Below, one piece after another: positions 46,281 through 56,275 of a DNA stretch of 64,000 nucleotides. Each line of letters opens with the position of its first letter. Position 1 is the first letter of the stretch. Under the pieces are notes generated by a model. That model saw nothing but the letters and a program-made list of their open reading frames with translations. It searched no databases and had not been told where the DNA came from. The DNA comes from Marsupella aquatica. Its lineage: Eukaryota; Marchantiophyta. The stretch is taken from positions 19,034,001-19,098,000 of the forward strand of contig OZ316896.1 in assembly GCA_973895155.1 (NCBI GenBank), read 5' to 3'. Both the position numbers and the translations under genes were made by a program.

Positions 46281-47149
46281 CTCGAGTCATTTATCGCAGA
46301 GTAGTGTAGTGGTTCGCACCGATGCCAAAGCAGTGAGCGAGCAAGCAGCAATGTTCTTCTCCTTCGATTCTCCCAAACAGCAATAACTGCGAGCTGAGAG
46401 CAGCTGTACAGTCTACGAACACAGTCCACAGTGGACAGTCCCCTCTCGCGATGCTGCCTTGCCTAACTAGCAAAAAGAAGTTTAGCTCAAGCTCGGACCC
46501 AGCGAGAGAAATGCCCCTTGCGGCTCTCTGGTCCGTCGGCTTTGTGCAGCTCTAGGGAGCGCTTACGGAGAGATTGACGCACGGTTCACAGGCAGAGGCA
46601 TTTGAAAACGAAGAGAGACACGGGAAGGAGGTTAAGACAAGTTGAGCGAGATCGTTCGGCTCACGTGAGCGAAGTGTAGAGCAAAGTCGCGTTATTGATG
46701 TTCCGCTTTTCATGACGAAGCCTGGTGATAGTGGAAGGAGGAGATGGCAACGGCCTAGTAGTCCCCTGTGCTCCTCTTCTCTCTCGTCTAGCAAGAGGGA
46801 TTTAGATTTGTTTTCATTTACTCAGGAGTCCTCCATCATCCGTTGTGAGTCTCTGTAAAGTGAAGGAGTTGATAACTGAGCTGCGTTCATTTTTAACCCC
46901 CTTGTAGCTCTCATTTCGCTTGGTGGCTGAGACTGAGCAATCACTGTCTAATGGTTCATTGTGACGAGTCTTTCCATGTATCTTGGAGGCTTCCAAGTAT
47001 TTTGGAGTTTGAAAAATGAACGTTGTGTAATCTGTTTTCCAGACCAAATGTTTTGGGCCGGTGACCTTAGCATTTAGTTTGGGGGGAGACTACACTTGTT
47101 TCACTGCTACTTAAGCAGAGCCCTTGCCTTAGTTTATTCACTTCTTCAG
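46281..47149. other. Spacer before the TTCAGTG array
   Basis: No gene recognised. It may include the 5' end of the HUH-Rep element, but no terminus could be fixed. Confidence 0.3.
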
Positions 47150-47214
47150 TGAGTTTGCTCTTGCCTCTCAGTGCTCCGCTCTATCACTGCTTCCCATTGC
47201 TCTCAAGTCTCAGT

Positions 47215-47700
47215 GCTCAGCTCCTTCAGTGTGTTTTCGTTCAGTGCTCCAAGGAGGTTTGGTTCAGTGTTGGTTTTCATTCAGTGCTCCAGTGGGGTTT
47301 CGTGCAGTGCTGTGCTCTAGTGGGGTTTTGTTCAGTGTTGTGCTCCAGTGAGGTTTCGGTTAGTGCTGTGCTCCGGAAGGGTGTCGTTCAGTGCTGTGCT
47401 CCAGAAGGGTGTCATTCAGTGTTGTGTTCTCAGTGCATTTGTTCAGTGCTGTGCTCTGGAAGGGTGTTGTTCAGTGCTGTGTTCTTGGTGCACTCGTTCA
47501 GTGCTGTGCTCCAGAAGGGTTTCATTCAGTGCTGTTCTCGGTGAGCTCGTTCAGTGTTGTGCTCCCGGTGCGCTCGTTCAGTGCTATGCTCCCGTTCAGT
47601 GTTGTGTTCTTGGTGCAATCGTTCAGTGTTGTGCTCTAGGTGGGCTTGTTCAGTTCTGTGCTCTAGGGGCGCTCGTTCAGTGCTGTCCTCTTGTGGGCTA
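47215..47700. repeat. TTCAGTGCTGTGCTCC-type tandem array
   Basis: Units of about 24-33 bp all contain (G)TTCAGTG.TGTGCTC, often followed by CAGAAGGGTTTC or .GGTGCGCTCG. There are around twenty copies. A second simple pattern, GTGCTAACCAGTG, follows to 47880. The Cys-rich 202-residue frame across the array is a repeat translation. Confidence 0.85.
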
Positions 47701-47915
47701 TCCTAGTGCTTGGCCCTCAACTCTTAGTGAGTGTTTGCTTATCATTCTAACAAGTGCTTTGCTAACAAGTGTTTTGTTTTGCTGTGATCTTGTGCTAACC
47801 TATGTTGTGCTAACCAGTGCTTGTGCTAACTTTTGCTGTGATCTTGTGCTTACCAGTGTGTTGCTAACCAGTGTTTTGTTCATTGTGACCAAGTTTGGCA
47901 CAGTTTACAGCTCTA

Positions 47916-48261
47916 ATGTCCTCTGTCGAGTCACAACTCCCAGAGGACGACTCTGATATTTCGCCTTACACAACATTGGATGTTGGAAATTTTATTTTAG
48001 AGAACATTGAGGCAACAACCTCTCATTGTGTTAGGGACGTCCAATTCTGCTGGGTAGTTTGTCGCCAGGAGAAGAGAAACTTCTGGCAGGTCCATTTAAG
48101 ATACTAGAACGTACAGAGCAGACAGGGAAGGACGAAGTTATTGTTGAGTCCAAGGGGAAAGTGTATTTTATTGTGAAAGCTGACGATATTTATCCTGTGT
48201 TCTTGTTTGAGTATCGTGACTGTATTTGTGCATCTTCTCGTGAACTGTGTGCACATCTTAC
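47916..48261 (+). pseudogene. Frame-shifted N-terminal part of the HUH-Rep gene
   Basis: From ATG 47916 a frame reads ...SPYTTLDVGNFILENIEAT... to about 48040. Coding similarity then continues in a second frame (LSPGEEKLLAGPFKILERTE ... DDIYPVFLFEYRDCICASS) to about 48265, which then runs into the main frame at 48262. Both changes fit loss of one base in a short homopolymer (AA near 48043, TTT near 48270). They could be true damage or assembly errors in runs. Confidence 0.55.
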
Positions 48262-49476
48262 ATGGCTTCTTTGAAGCGTAAAGCTCGTGTTGTGCAAGAG
48301 AAGGATGTCTCTTTGATGGACAATGTCATGGAACTGAGCATTACAGTAGGGTACCTTGGTGCAAATGTTCATGCTGAAGAACTAAACCTTATGAATGGAT
48401 TGATAAGAGACCATTGCATATCTGGTCTTGTAGCATTAGAGAGAGGAGAACTAGAAAGTCATTTGCATATGCAAATGGTTGTGAGGACCAGAACAAAGTC
48501 TGCTAGATCATTTGGTGTGCTTGTACGAAAATATATGGGCTGGCAGGGGATGAAGAATATGAATCCTGTAGGGAAAGTGATGTGTAAAAATCTTACCAAC
48601 AGGCAGTTACACACTTTTAAAGGAATGATTGGTTACTGTTTGAAAGATATGGGCATGGCTCATTTTCAGCATGCAATGTTTAATATCTCTGATGAAGATG
48701 TGATTGCAGGGAAACAGCTTCATTCAATCTATGGACGTGCAGATTTAAAATCTAGAGTAACATTGACTAACAAGAATGTTGCAGAGAGAATGTATGTCTG
48801 GTACAAATATAAAACTGAGAGACCTTTGCATGCTACTTTTGTTTCTACATTGACTGAAATGGTAAAATCTGGTATTTTTATACCTGCTTCTAGTTGGATA
48901 ATACCATTGAATGGACATGGCATGGAAAAATCACGAATGACATGTCTCTGGAAATGTATTGTTGATCCTTGTAATGTAACTAAATGTGAGATTGAAGAAG
49001 TTTTTGTCAGGAAACCTAGGACTGGCAGTTGGGGAAGATATCATAGTGATTCTGAACTTGGAGAGGATCCAGAATTGACCCCTAGGAGTACAGAGAGAGA
49101 GCTCTCTCCCCAAAGGAGCTCTTTGAAGAAGTTGAAAGTGAAGACAGAATGTGATAGAAAGGTTCGTTTTGATGACATTTTCACAGAGTCTATCATTCCT
49201 GACAGGGGAGTTACATATGGTGATCCCCTTGGTGAGTATGTGCCTTTGAAAGATAGACAAAAGATTCCAAAGCATGATTATCTTGAAACTATTAATTTGT
49301 TGGAGGAGAAGAATGTTACAGGAATGAGAAAGGGGAAAGACAAGATGGAAGATGTGGAGATGGAAGATGTGGCAGAGGTGGTATTGTTATCCTCTGATGA
49401 TGAGGAAATAATTCCTGCCCCTGTTTTTGAGGACAGGGGCCAAATGAGAGGAAAAAAGGAAAAATTACCTTATTAA
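48262..49476 (+). CDS. HUH endonuclease Rep-like protein of a transposon
   Basis: A 404-aa frame from ATG 48262 (409 aa from the upstream GTG 48247, used for numbering). It contains ERGELESHLHMQ with an H-L-H (72-74), fitting the HUH metal site, then GYCLKDMG (129-136), fitting the Rep motif III YxxK with a catalytic Tyr. Motif I may be ITVGYLG (32-38). A charged tail with phosphorylation-like ELSPQRSSLKKLK and acidic LLSSDDEEII follows. Rep proteins of this type nick one DNA strand and join covalently to it through Tyr, driving replication or transposition. I recall similar uncharacterised proteins from bryophytes and streptophyte algae. No helicase follows, unlike Helitrons. The N-terminus is shifted out of frame upstream. 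Confidence 0.65.
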   Translation: MASLKRKARVVQEKDVSLMDNVMELSITVGYLGANVHAEELNLMNGLIRDHCISGLVALERGELESHLHMQMVVRTRTKSARSFGVLVRKYMGWQGMKNMNPVGKVMCKNLTNRQLHTFKGMIGYCLKDMGMAHFQHAMFNISDEDVIAGKQLHSIYGRADLKSRVTLTNKNVAERMYVWYKYKTERPLHATFVSTLTEMVKSGIFIPASSWIIPLNGHGMEKSRMTCLWKCIVDPCNVTKCEIEEVFVRKPRTGSWGRYHSDSELGEDPELTPRSTERELSPQRSSLKKLKVKTECDRKVRFDDIFTESIIPDRGVTYGDPLGEYVPLKDRQKIPKHDYLETINLLEEKNVTGMRKGKDKMEDVEMEDVAEVVLLSSDDEEIIPAPVFEDRGQMRGKKEKLPY

Positions 49477-50610
49477 GAAACTCACTTTTCAGAGTGAAGA
49501 TTGAGCCCAGATCTCCTAGGACACATTGCAGGGGAGATGGGTTTGCTATGGAGCCCTTTCAAAATAATTGGTAAGCTTTTTCAATTCTCATTCAAGTTTC
49601 ATTTGTGTGCTTGGAGTGGATGTGAGCATTGGGATGGGGGATTGGGTGTAGTGATAGTGGGTAGGTTAGGGGGGGTTCTCTGCTTGGAAGGCTGCACCTG
49701 CAGTTTGGGGTTAAATTCCCCAGATTTGTTCATTACACTAAAATAATAGAATATCATATTGGTGGATTCAATATTTGAGAATACACTCGGCTACTTTCAT
49801 TTCCCAAGGAAACAGGGTGATATCCAAAATGATTTTAAGGGGGTGCCATGGAACACTTATTTTCCTTAAAGGGGTACTTTTAAAATTGGCAGCCTTGGTT
49901 TTATTAAAAATTATAAGGGCCTAAAATAATTCAAAGAACACTTCCATTTGATACTGTTAAGTACATTAACAATTACATTAATGCCAAAAAAAAATTACAA
50001 TCAAAAACATGAAACGAGGCTTCACCATTATAGCAGCATCAAAAGGAGAAGTGTCCAAGACCTCCCCCTTTTCCCATATTTCAATGGCTGTTCTCCTCTG
50101 CCAGTTTGCTCCACAATTTCAGGAAAAATCTCTCCTTTTAATGATAACTTGTGCTTTAAGGGAGCCAAGCATTTCCGACCTTTACAGGTTTTCCCATATA
50201 TCTAACTTTTATTGACTTTTCATATCTCTTGAAGTATGGGAAGAGAGCCAAAGAAGATCAGCTCCCACAACATTAGGAGTTGGCTTACGGGAGCCAAGCT
50301 CACACAACTTATATAAGAGTTCTATCCCTAGCCGTGGGAGGGGAAGGGAGCCAAAGATCAGCTCCAACACCTTTTTTGGGAAATTTTGGGAAGAATTCCA
50401 CATTATCCTGATTTATGGGAAGCCTTTATCCTGGCATGATTGAATTTTGACATGCCCTCACAGGCTCAACATTATGCTTTCCTGTGTTGACAATACTCCA
50501 TGCAACACTTCCAGCAATACAACGCTGACAATACACAATTAGGAATGGGGTCTGAGGCCACTGTCGGCTCCCAAAGTTCAGCCAGTCAGAAGTGGTATAA
50601 ATTTTCTATG
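49477..50610. other. Spacer downstream of the Rep gene
   Basis: It includes the 49706-49722 hairpin and repeated GGGAGCCAAG / GATCAGCTCC blocks (near 50160, 50240, 50290, 50346), also seen at 44968. No gene was recognised. Confidence 0.4.
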
Positions 50611-50614
50611 AGAA

Positions 50615-51010
50615 GGTGCTAATGAATCTCGGCAAACTCTGCCAGGCTTGGTCATCGGACCTTAGACGATCAATCATGGCAAGCAGCTCGAGCTGGTCCT
50701 GGAGATCCGGCTGAGCTTGGAGCCGGGCAACCCGCTCCTCAATTTGTGGAAGACACTGCATGTGGCGTGCGGAACAATAGTTGTCTAATGAAGTTAGAGC
50801 ATGTCAAAACGAGTCATGTTTAAGGCTCTAATAATACTTCATAAAACCCATTGACAGCCTCCCAACTGGCTTGCAGCTGAGCTTATAAAGATCTTTCCAA
50901 CGCGTTGGCATGTCAATGACGAAACTCACAAACCAGCCTATCCATGCAAAATCCTTAACAGAACAATCAGTTCACTGTAAGGTAAACGACATCCTAGACT
51001 TCAAGCAGTA
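50615..51010 (-). pseudogene. Decayed coding sequence of unknown family
   Basis: On the minus strand a single frame reads ...KDFAWIGWFVSFVIDMPTRW then KDLYKLSCKPVGRLSMGFMKYY, a TAG, a short run, a TGA, and DNYCSARHMQCLPQIEERVA continuing to RLRSDDQAWQSLPRFISTFS and a final stop. The composition looks protein-like on both sides of the internal stops, which could each come from one C-to-T change. It lies just beyond the 3' end of the ascorbate peroxidase gene. I do not know the family. Alternatively these are exons of a small gene, but no matching splice sites were found. Confidence 0.35.
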
Positions 51011-51319
51011 CAGCATGAACGGAGCTCTATGGAAAGAACATCACTCAACAAACACCATCATCACTCACATCTATTCCAAACTGATAGCAAACTTGGTAAC
51101 TCAGGACCACAGTTCATTTATACAACCAATAGCTTTCATCTTACAAAATTGCAATATTCGTTTGGTTGTGATAGACATCCCAAGATGGTGGATGAAATTT
51201 AGTTTTATACTGAGAATAATCAGAGTTCTCTATCTTTTGCACAACGACATGACACTCGAATTTCACTTCCTAATGTGAAGTTGAACTTAAGCTCCCAACG
51301 TCCGTGTGGGTGAGATCGT

Positions 51320-53811
51320 CTATTCAGAGTCTGCAAACCTGAAGAAGGTCCAAGACGACAACTGTGGGTCAGAGATGAACGTTACGAGTACGATCATGAT
51401 GAAAGAAACTAGAGAAGAATACTAAAGGCTGCAGACTCATTATACCAACGACAAGTACATTCAATCATAACAGTTCAAAACAAATACCAGTCACGACAGC
51501 CAAGAGATACGTTCTTCCACAGGTTGACATCCAGTTTTTAAGGACTGAAGCCTCCATCGAAGTAGAAATCTCAGTATGATGCTCACTTAAACAAAACTTA
51601 CCCCAGCTCTGAAAGCTTTTGATGGCATTCGGCATAGTCCTTAAAGAAGAGCTCCTCATCCTGCGAGACAAGTCAAAAGTCAAACCTGTGTCGCATGGAT
51701 ACATTGACAGAATTCATGTACAGGCTGTAGCACAAGGTAATGCTCCATTATGACGGCAATCTGACATTTGCAAAATTGACAAAGAAGCTTGTACACGCAC
51801 CGCAGCATATGCCTCAACATATGGACGGAACTTGGGATCTTCAATTAGAGCCTTGTCAGAAGGAAGCTGGAGAAGTCCTGCCTTTTCTCCAGTAAGCAGT
51901 TCCCTGCAAAACGATCAAGCATGCAAACAAGAGTTAAAAAATGAAGAGATTGACGACCCTTTTAACTACTTCTCTTGCATTGTACTTAAATGAACAGATC
52001 GCCTCATCTTCCAGGACATAAGCTACCATCTACTTTGGAGTCGCGAGCGGGTTTATTACGTAAGCGAATTGGCTTTGACATGTGACTAGAAATGTGAAAA
52101 GATCGGAAATGCGATAGATGTCCATCATCCCATGGTTATCAACTTACGTGAAATATGAGTTGTCGAAGATAAGGGGGTTGGCCGTCCATGGTCCATCAAA
52201 ACCTGAGCGCTCACGGTGGCAGCGCCCCTGAAGAATCATATATACGACGAAATTCAATTTACATGAAGCCACCGTAACGTCCGTCCTCAAACCCAGTACG
52301 AAGAAATTCACTACCAGATTTCATCCATCACATTAAATTGCGAACTTACAAGAGTGTGAGCCCCGGAGAGGGCCACAATTTCCTTGTCACCCAGACCATA
52401 GGCATAAAACACGTCTCTCAGGTGGCTGGGTCCTGATGAAGTGGCACACAAGCAATCAAAGTTAAAAGCGTCGTACATTCGAACGATCAAAGCGAATATT
52501 TTTGATAGCGCAATTTCGAAATAAAAGAGATAACGGCTTTACCCTTGGTCGCATCAGGAAGCCTCCCTTCTTGGGGTGGAGTGAGCTTGTCCTGCCACCA
52601 ACAGAGACAAGCTTAGCTCAGCTTATAACCAAAAGCTTATGCGACAAAGCACTATCAAACTTCAGACACAACCCTTTATCATATTCAGATTAGATTTCAT
52701 GCATTGCAAGAAGTAAACGCTCCGAAAGAACAATGCAGACAACGCGCGAGTCGAAGTCACTATAACGTACTTGGCGACCAGGATAGAAAGGAACGGTTGG
52801 GCCACCGGTGACCTCCACTGCAACAACACCGGCAAGCTACACCCACGACAAAAGACAATATGGGTCCGTTAGAGTGAAAATTCGGAATAATAACACTAAC
52901 AATAAAAATGGAGACACAAACGGCACCTCTTACAACAATAAAAATACAGGGATACATGGAAGGTCCATCAACTCATGGACGGACCAAGGGAACAGAAGAG
53001 AAGAGAGGAGAAGCACCGACATATGAAAAGCTAATCATGAAGGACAAGTATCCAGCTAAATACCACCCAGCTTGAGAAGCGATTTACCTGTACGAAATCA
53101 GCATACGAGATGATGGGGAACTGTTCATGAATAGGATCGACCAACTTCACGGCAATGCCAAGGCCGGCGTTGGCACCATGCTTTAGTTCGTCTGCAATCT
53201 TGATGGTCCCAAAGGGTCCACCAGTCCTGGTCTTGGCATCGTAAGTTCCGGCAGCGTGCCACCTGCCCATTCGCAATGTCAAATTTCAAACCACAGACAA
53301 GAAGCGCAATTGACAACTGAAAAACAAACCCAAAAATATAGCCAGGAAGAGAAGACCAGTAATTCCCATTCTTCTACGAAAGGACAGGGGAGCAGACTTA
53401 CGCCAATCTCAAAATGATGGGAGCGATATTCTTCTCTGCAAAGCCAGTGCCAACATAAACAAGTAATCAGTGATCGGATTAAAAGAATCAGGATGGGAAC
53501 AAGTGAAACGGATCGAAACATTGTAGACGGGTCCCAAGATGTCACATCCAGCTAAGGGCTTTTATTTTTCGACAGAGGGTATATTATACAAACCGAGATG
53601 CAGCAAGTCGCTGACACAGGTTTCTCAGTCTCAGCTTCTCGCTCGCTAACCTACTGCAGTACAAGGACTGACGGAAGACGTTTTCATCCAACGAATGTGT
53701 AGAATGGAAGCATCCATCCTCACCTGCGATCAAGCCGCGCAACTTCCTGCGACACTTATCCACGGCCACCTTGTACTCCTCACTGACTTCGGGATACACC
53801 TTGCCACCCAT
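51320..53811 (-). CDS. APX: L-ascorbate peroxidase, cytosolic type, 10 exons
   Basis: A haem peroxidase that reduces hydrogen peroxide to water with ascorbate. Exons, minus strand: 53811-53724, 53435-53402, 53262-53088, 52836-52771, 52591-52543, 52432-52350, 52227-52148, 51903-51801, 51660-51602, 51338-51320. The total is 756 bp, 251 aa, the usual cytosolic length. Distal residues are in LRLAWH (Arg39, Trp42, His43), the proximal haem ligand is His163 in SGAHTLG, Arg172 for ascorbate lies in HRERSGF, and Trp179 and Asp208 complete the proximal triad. The end SELGFADSE with no membrane segment or extra targeting tail supports a cytosolic form. There is no N-terminal transit peptide. The last exon adds only five residues. 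WHAAG replaces the common plant WHSAG. Confidence 0.97.
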
Positions 53812-54600
53812 GATGGAGAGACGCAGAATCCGCCGGCTCCTAAACGAAACTGATCATCCACAAAAGATGCCGATTAACCGCTAGAAATCGAAAGCCGATC
53901 GTCCAAACACCTTCCTCAAGGGAACGAACGCTGACTCTACAGCAGCTGAGACCAGCTCTACCAGAGAGAATCTCGGGCTACGAAAACACTTCACAGACTC
54001 CAACCGGGACAGTAAACAGCTAGAGCAAATCGCCGACGTTGCCATCACTCACTCTCCGCAACAAAGCCCGTCCTCACCACAGATCAGACCAGGAAGAAAC
54101 CCAAATTGACAGAAACACATGAACAAATCCGAAAAACAGAGCACGCACAGACACTAAACACAGTCGCCGGGATTCGGCTCCAACACAGCAGCACCACAAG
54201 AAAACCCTCGAGCAAGGACCGCAAAGCAATCAAACTACCGTCAGCAACACAACGAATGCTCCATATCAGCCAGACAGAGAGATTCGGGGGCGAAAAAATA
54301 CCCACTAAGAAAGGGTCGTCGACGATCGATCGATCGGCCTCTCGATGCTTCTCGATACCCACAGTCCGCTTCTCTCTAGCGTCGAATGCCTGAAGACGAA
54401 GAGATGCACTTCTGCTGGACTCGTCGCCCGGCTTCGAGGTGGTGGACTTCGAAGCACCCGACGTTTCTGCAGTCGAAGAGAAGCGAGAGCTGAGAATCAC
54501 GAAGAACGGTGAAAAGGTGAAACAAAGAAGAATCACGAAGACGGGTCAAAAGGTGAAAATAAATGACTGGTGTAGGTCACAGAATCGTCACCAAGTGTCC
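53812..54600. other. Upstream region of the ascorbate peroxidase gene
   Basis: It probably holds the promoter and 5' UTR. Open frames on both strands (around 54084-54536) lack recognisable domains. No specific regulatory site is called. Confidence 0.4.
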
Positions 54601-54830
54601 GTCGGTGTGATCACACAGTCGGCCGTCGGCGCAGCGGGTCCTTCGTATATCCGTCGGGTTTGGGACACGGTCAGGCGTCGGTCCATCGGATCCTCTGAAT
54701 GGCCGGCGTCGGTCCAGCGAATCCTTTGAATGCCCGTTGGATACGAGACAGAGTCGGCCCAGCGGGTCCTTTGGAATGTAGTGTGCGAATATTATAGGAT
54801 ATTTGTGAGGGCTTTGAGTGGCCAACAATG
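54600..54830. repeat. Diverged GTCGGTCCAGCGAATCCTTTG-type repeat
   Basis: Four diverged copies of GTCGG.CCAGCGGGTCCTTT occur near 54618, 54681, 54711 and 54753. The last copy and its downstream flank, starting ATGCCCGTTGG near 54729, are similar to 57027-57125, showing a dispersed repeat family. Confidence 0.65.
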
Positions 54831-55343
54831 TATAGGGTAGTGATCCTGGGATGGACCATTAATGCTTATAAAGGTCCATGGTATGTTTATCTGTGTATGC
54901 GGGGAGGTATATGGGAGATCATATGTTCCTAATGGTCTATCACAAGCCCATTGGCCAACGTTAAGGGCATGTTTGTCATAAACAGGCCAGAAATGTTTAG
55001 CACAGACAATAAATAGGACCCATATAGTGACACACACCATGATCATACCTTCTTTGCACATTCCAGAAAATTATGATGTACAAATACCACAAAATTGTAT
55101 AGTCACATTATGAGACATAAACTGAGGATGTGGCACATTTAGATTGGCCCAAATACTCTTATAGTCAACCAATGCCCTTAACGAGTGCTCTAAGTAGAGT
55201 AACATAATAGCTTTAGTGGCATTCCTTTAGAGTGTATATGGAGGTGACTACATTCAAGCCCCCTAGTTAGCCCCTTCCTTTTCTATATAGGAGCTAATAC
55301 TCTCTTCCTTAACTTCAATTGCTAGAGTGAAGGTTTAGGGCTC

Positions 55344-56265
55344 GAGGGATTTGCTTAATCGACCCTCTCCTGCAAAACTTTTACTTAATCAACCCCCTTC
55401 AAACTTTTTTTCCACAATCGACCCCCTCTTTATGACCCGTACTGAATGTTCTTCTAAAGCCCCAAAACTGCACAGTTTTCCAACGCTAGTGACCATATCG
55501 TTACGCAGTTCTAGGGTCATGGTTTACCATGTCGTTGCCATTGCAGTCGGAGCGAGCGATTGCAGTCGGAGCGCTCAAGCGGTTCCAGGTTACTAACCTA
55601 ATCCAGAAATGTAGTCTATTGAATACATTGTGAATTATGTTTTCATGTCTTTTTAGTTTAGGGTTGGTTAAGGTGGCAACATTGTCGCGCTGAGTGGGAG
55701 TGTGTTGTTTTGTTTTGCCGTGCAACGAGGAGCTTCTCTTCGTAAGGGTCGCGGCTATGGCATGTTGAGGAATGGCAACGACTCGCAGCTTTAGGATGAC
55801 AATGCGACGGGAGGCAATGCGATGGGAGGCAGTGCAACATGGAGCTTTAAGCTGACAATGCGATGGAGGCAGTGCAACGGGAGGCAGTGCGACGCGGAGC
55901 TTTTGGGTGACATTTGTTGTCATCCAACTTCTTAAAGCACGCACATTGTAGCCGCTGCTTGGAACTGTACTATGCAATTTTAATTTTGTTGAAAGTCTGC
56001 CTAATCACTTGCAGTACATCCACACAAGGACCTAGTGAACTGAGGGAGGCAACAGCTCAGGACCAAGTGAACTGAGGCAACATCGAGTGTTCTTCTGGTT
56101 TTCAGTATTCAGTTTGGTGCTTCTAACCAAAAAACGCACGGTATAAGAGCTTTTAGAAGAACATTTTGTACGGGTCATAAAGAGGGGTCAATTGGGGAAA
56201 AAAAGTTTGGAGGGGGTTGATTAAGTAAAAATTTTGCAGGAGAGGGTTGATTAAGCAAATCCCTC
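55344..56265. mobile_element. Non-autonomous TIR DNA transposon, ~920 bp, Mutator-like by target duplication
   Basis: Terminal inverted repeats of about 115 bp (55344-55460 and about 56150-56265) begin GAGGGATTTGCTTAATC and share CCTCTCCTGCAAAA, TACTTAATCAACCCCCT and TATGACCCGTAC. The flanks TTTAGGGCTC (55334-55343) and TCTAGGGCTC (56266-56275) form a 10-bp probable target duplication with one mismatch. The interior holds a GATGGGAGGCAGTGCAAC-type minisatellite (55795-55905) and no transposase. Long TIRs with a 9-10 bp duplication suggest a Mutator-like element. Confidence 0.8.
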
Positions 56266-56275
56266 TCTAGGGCTC

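Larger units (their letters stand above)
47150..49740 (+). mobile_element. Putative HUH-Rep transposon (Replitron-like), approximate bounds
   Basis: The region combines a tandem array (47215-47700), a Rep-like gene (47916-49476) and a short hairpin, TGGGG-TTAAATT-CCCCA at 49706-49722. Known HUH transposons such as Helitrons carry a 3' hairpin, and the Replitron class carries a stand-alone Rep with HUH and Tyr motifs. True termini were not found and the bounds are a guess around these features. Confidence 0.5.

Noticed and set aside
47348-47956. 202-residue Cys-rich open frame
   Set aside because: It only translates the TTCAGTG tandem array; all three frames look alike and no start context or domain is present.
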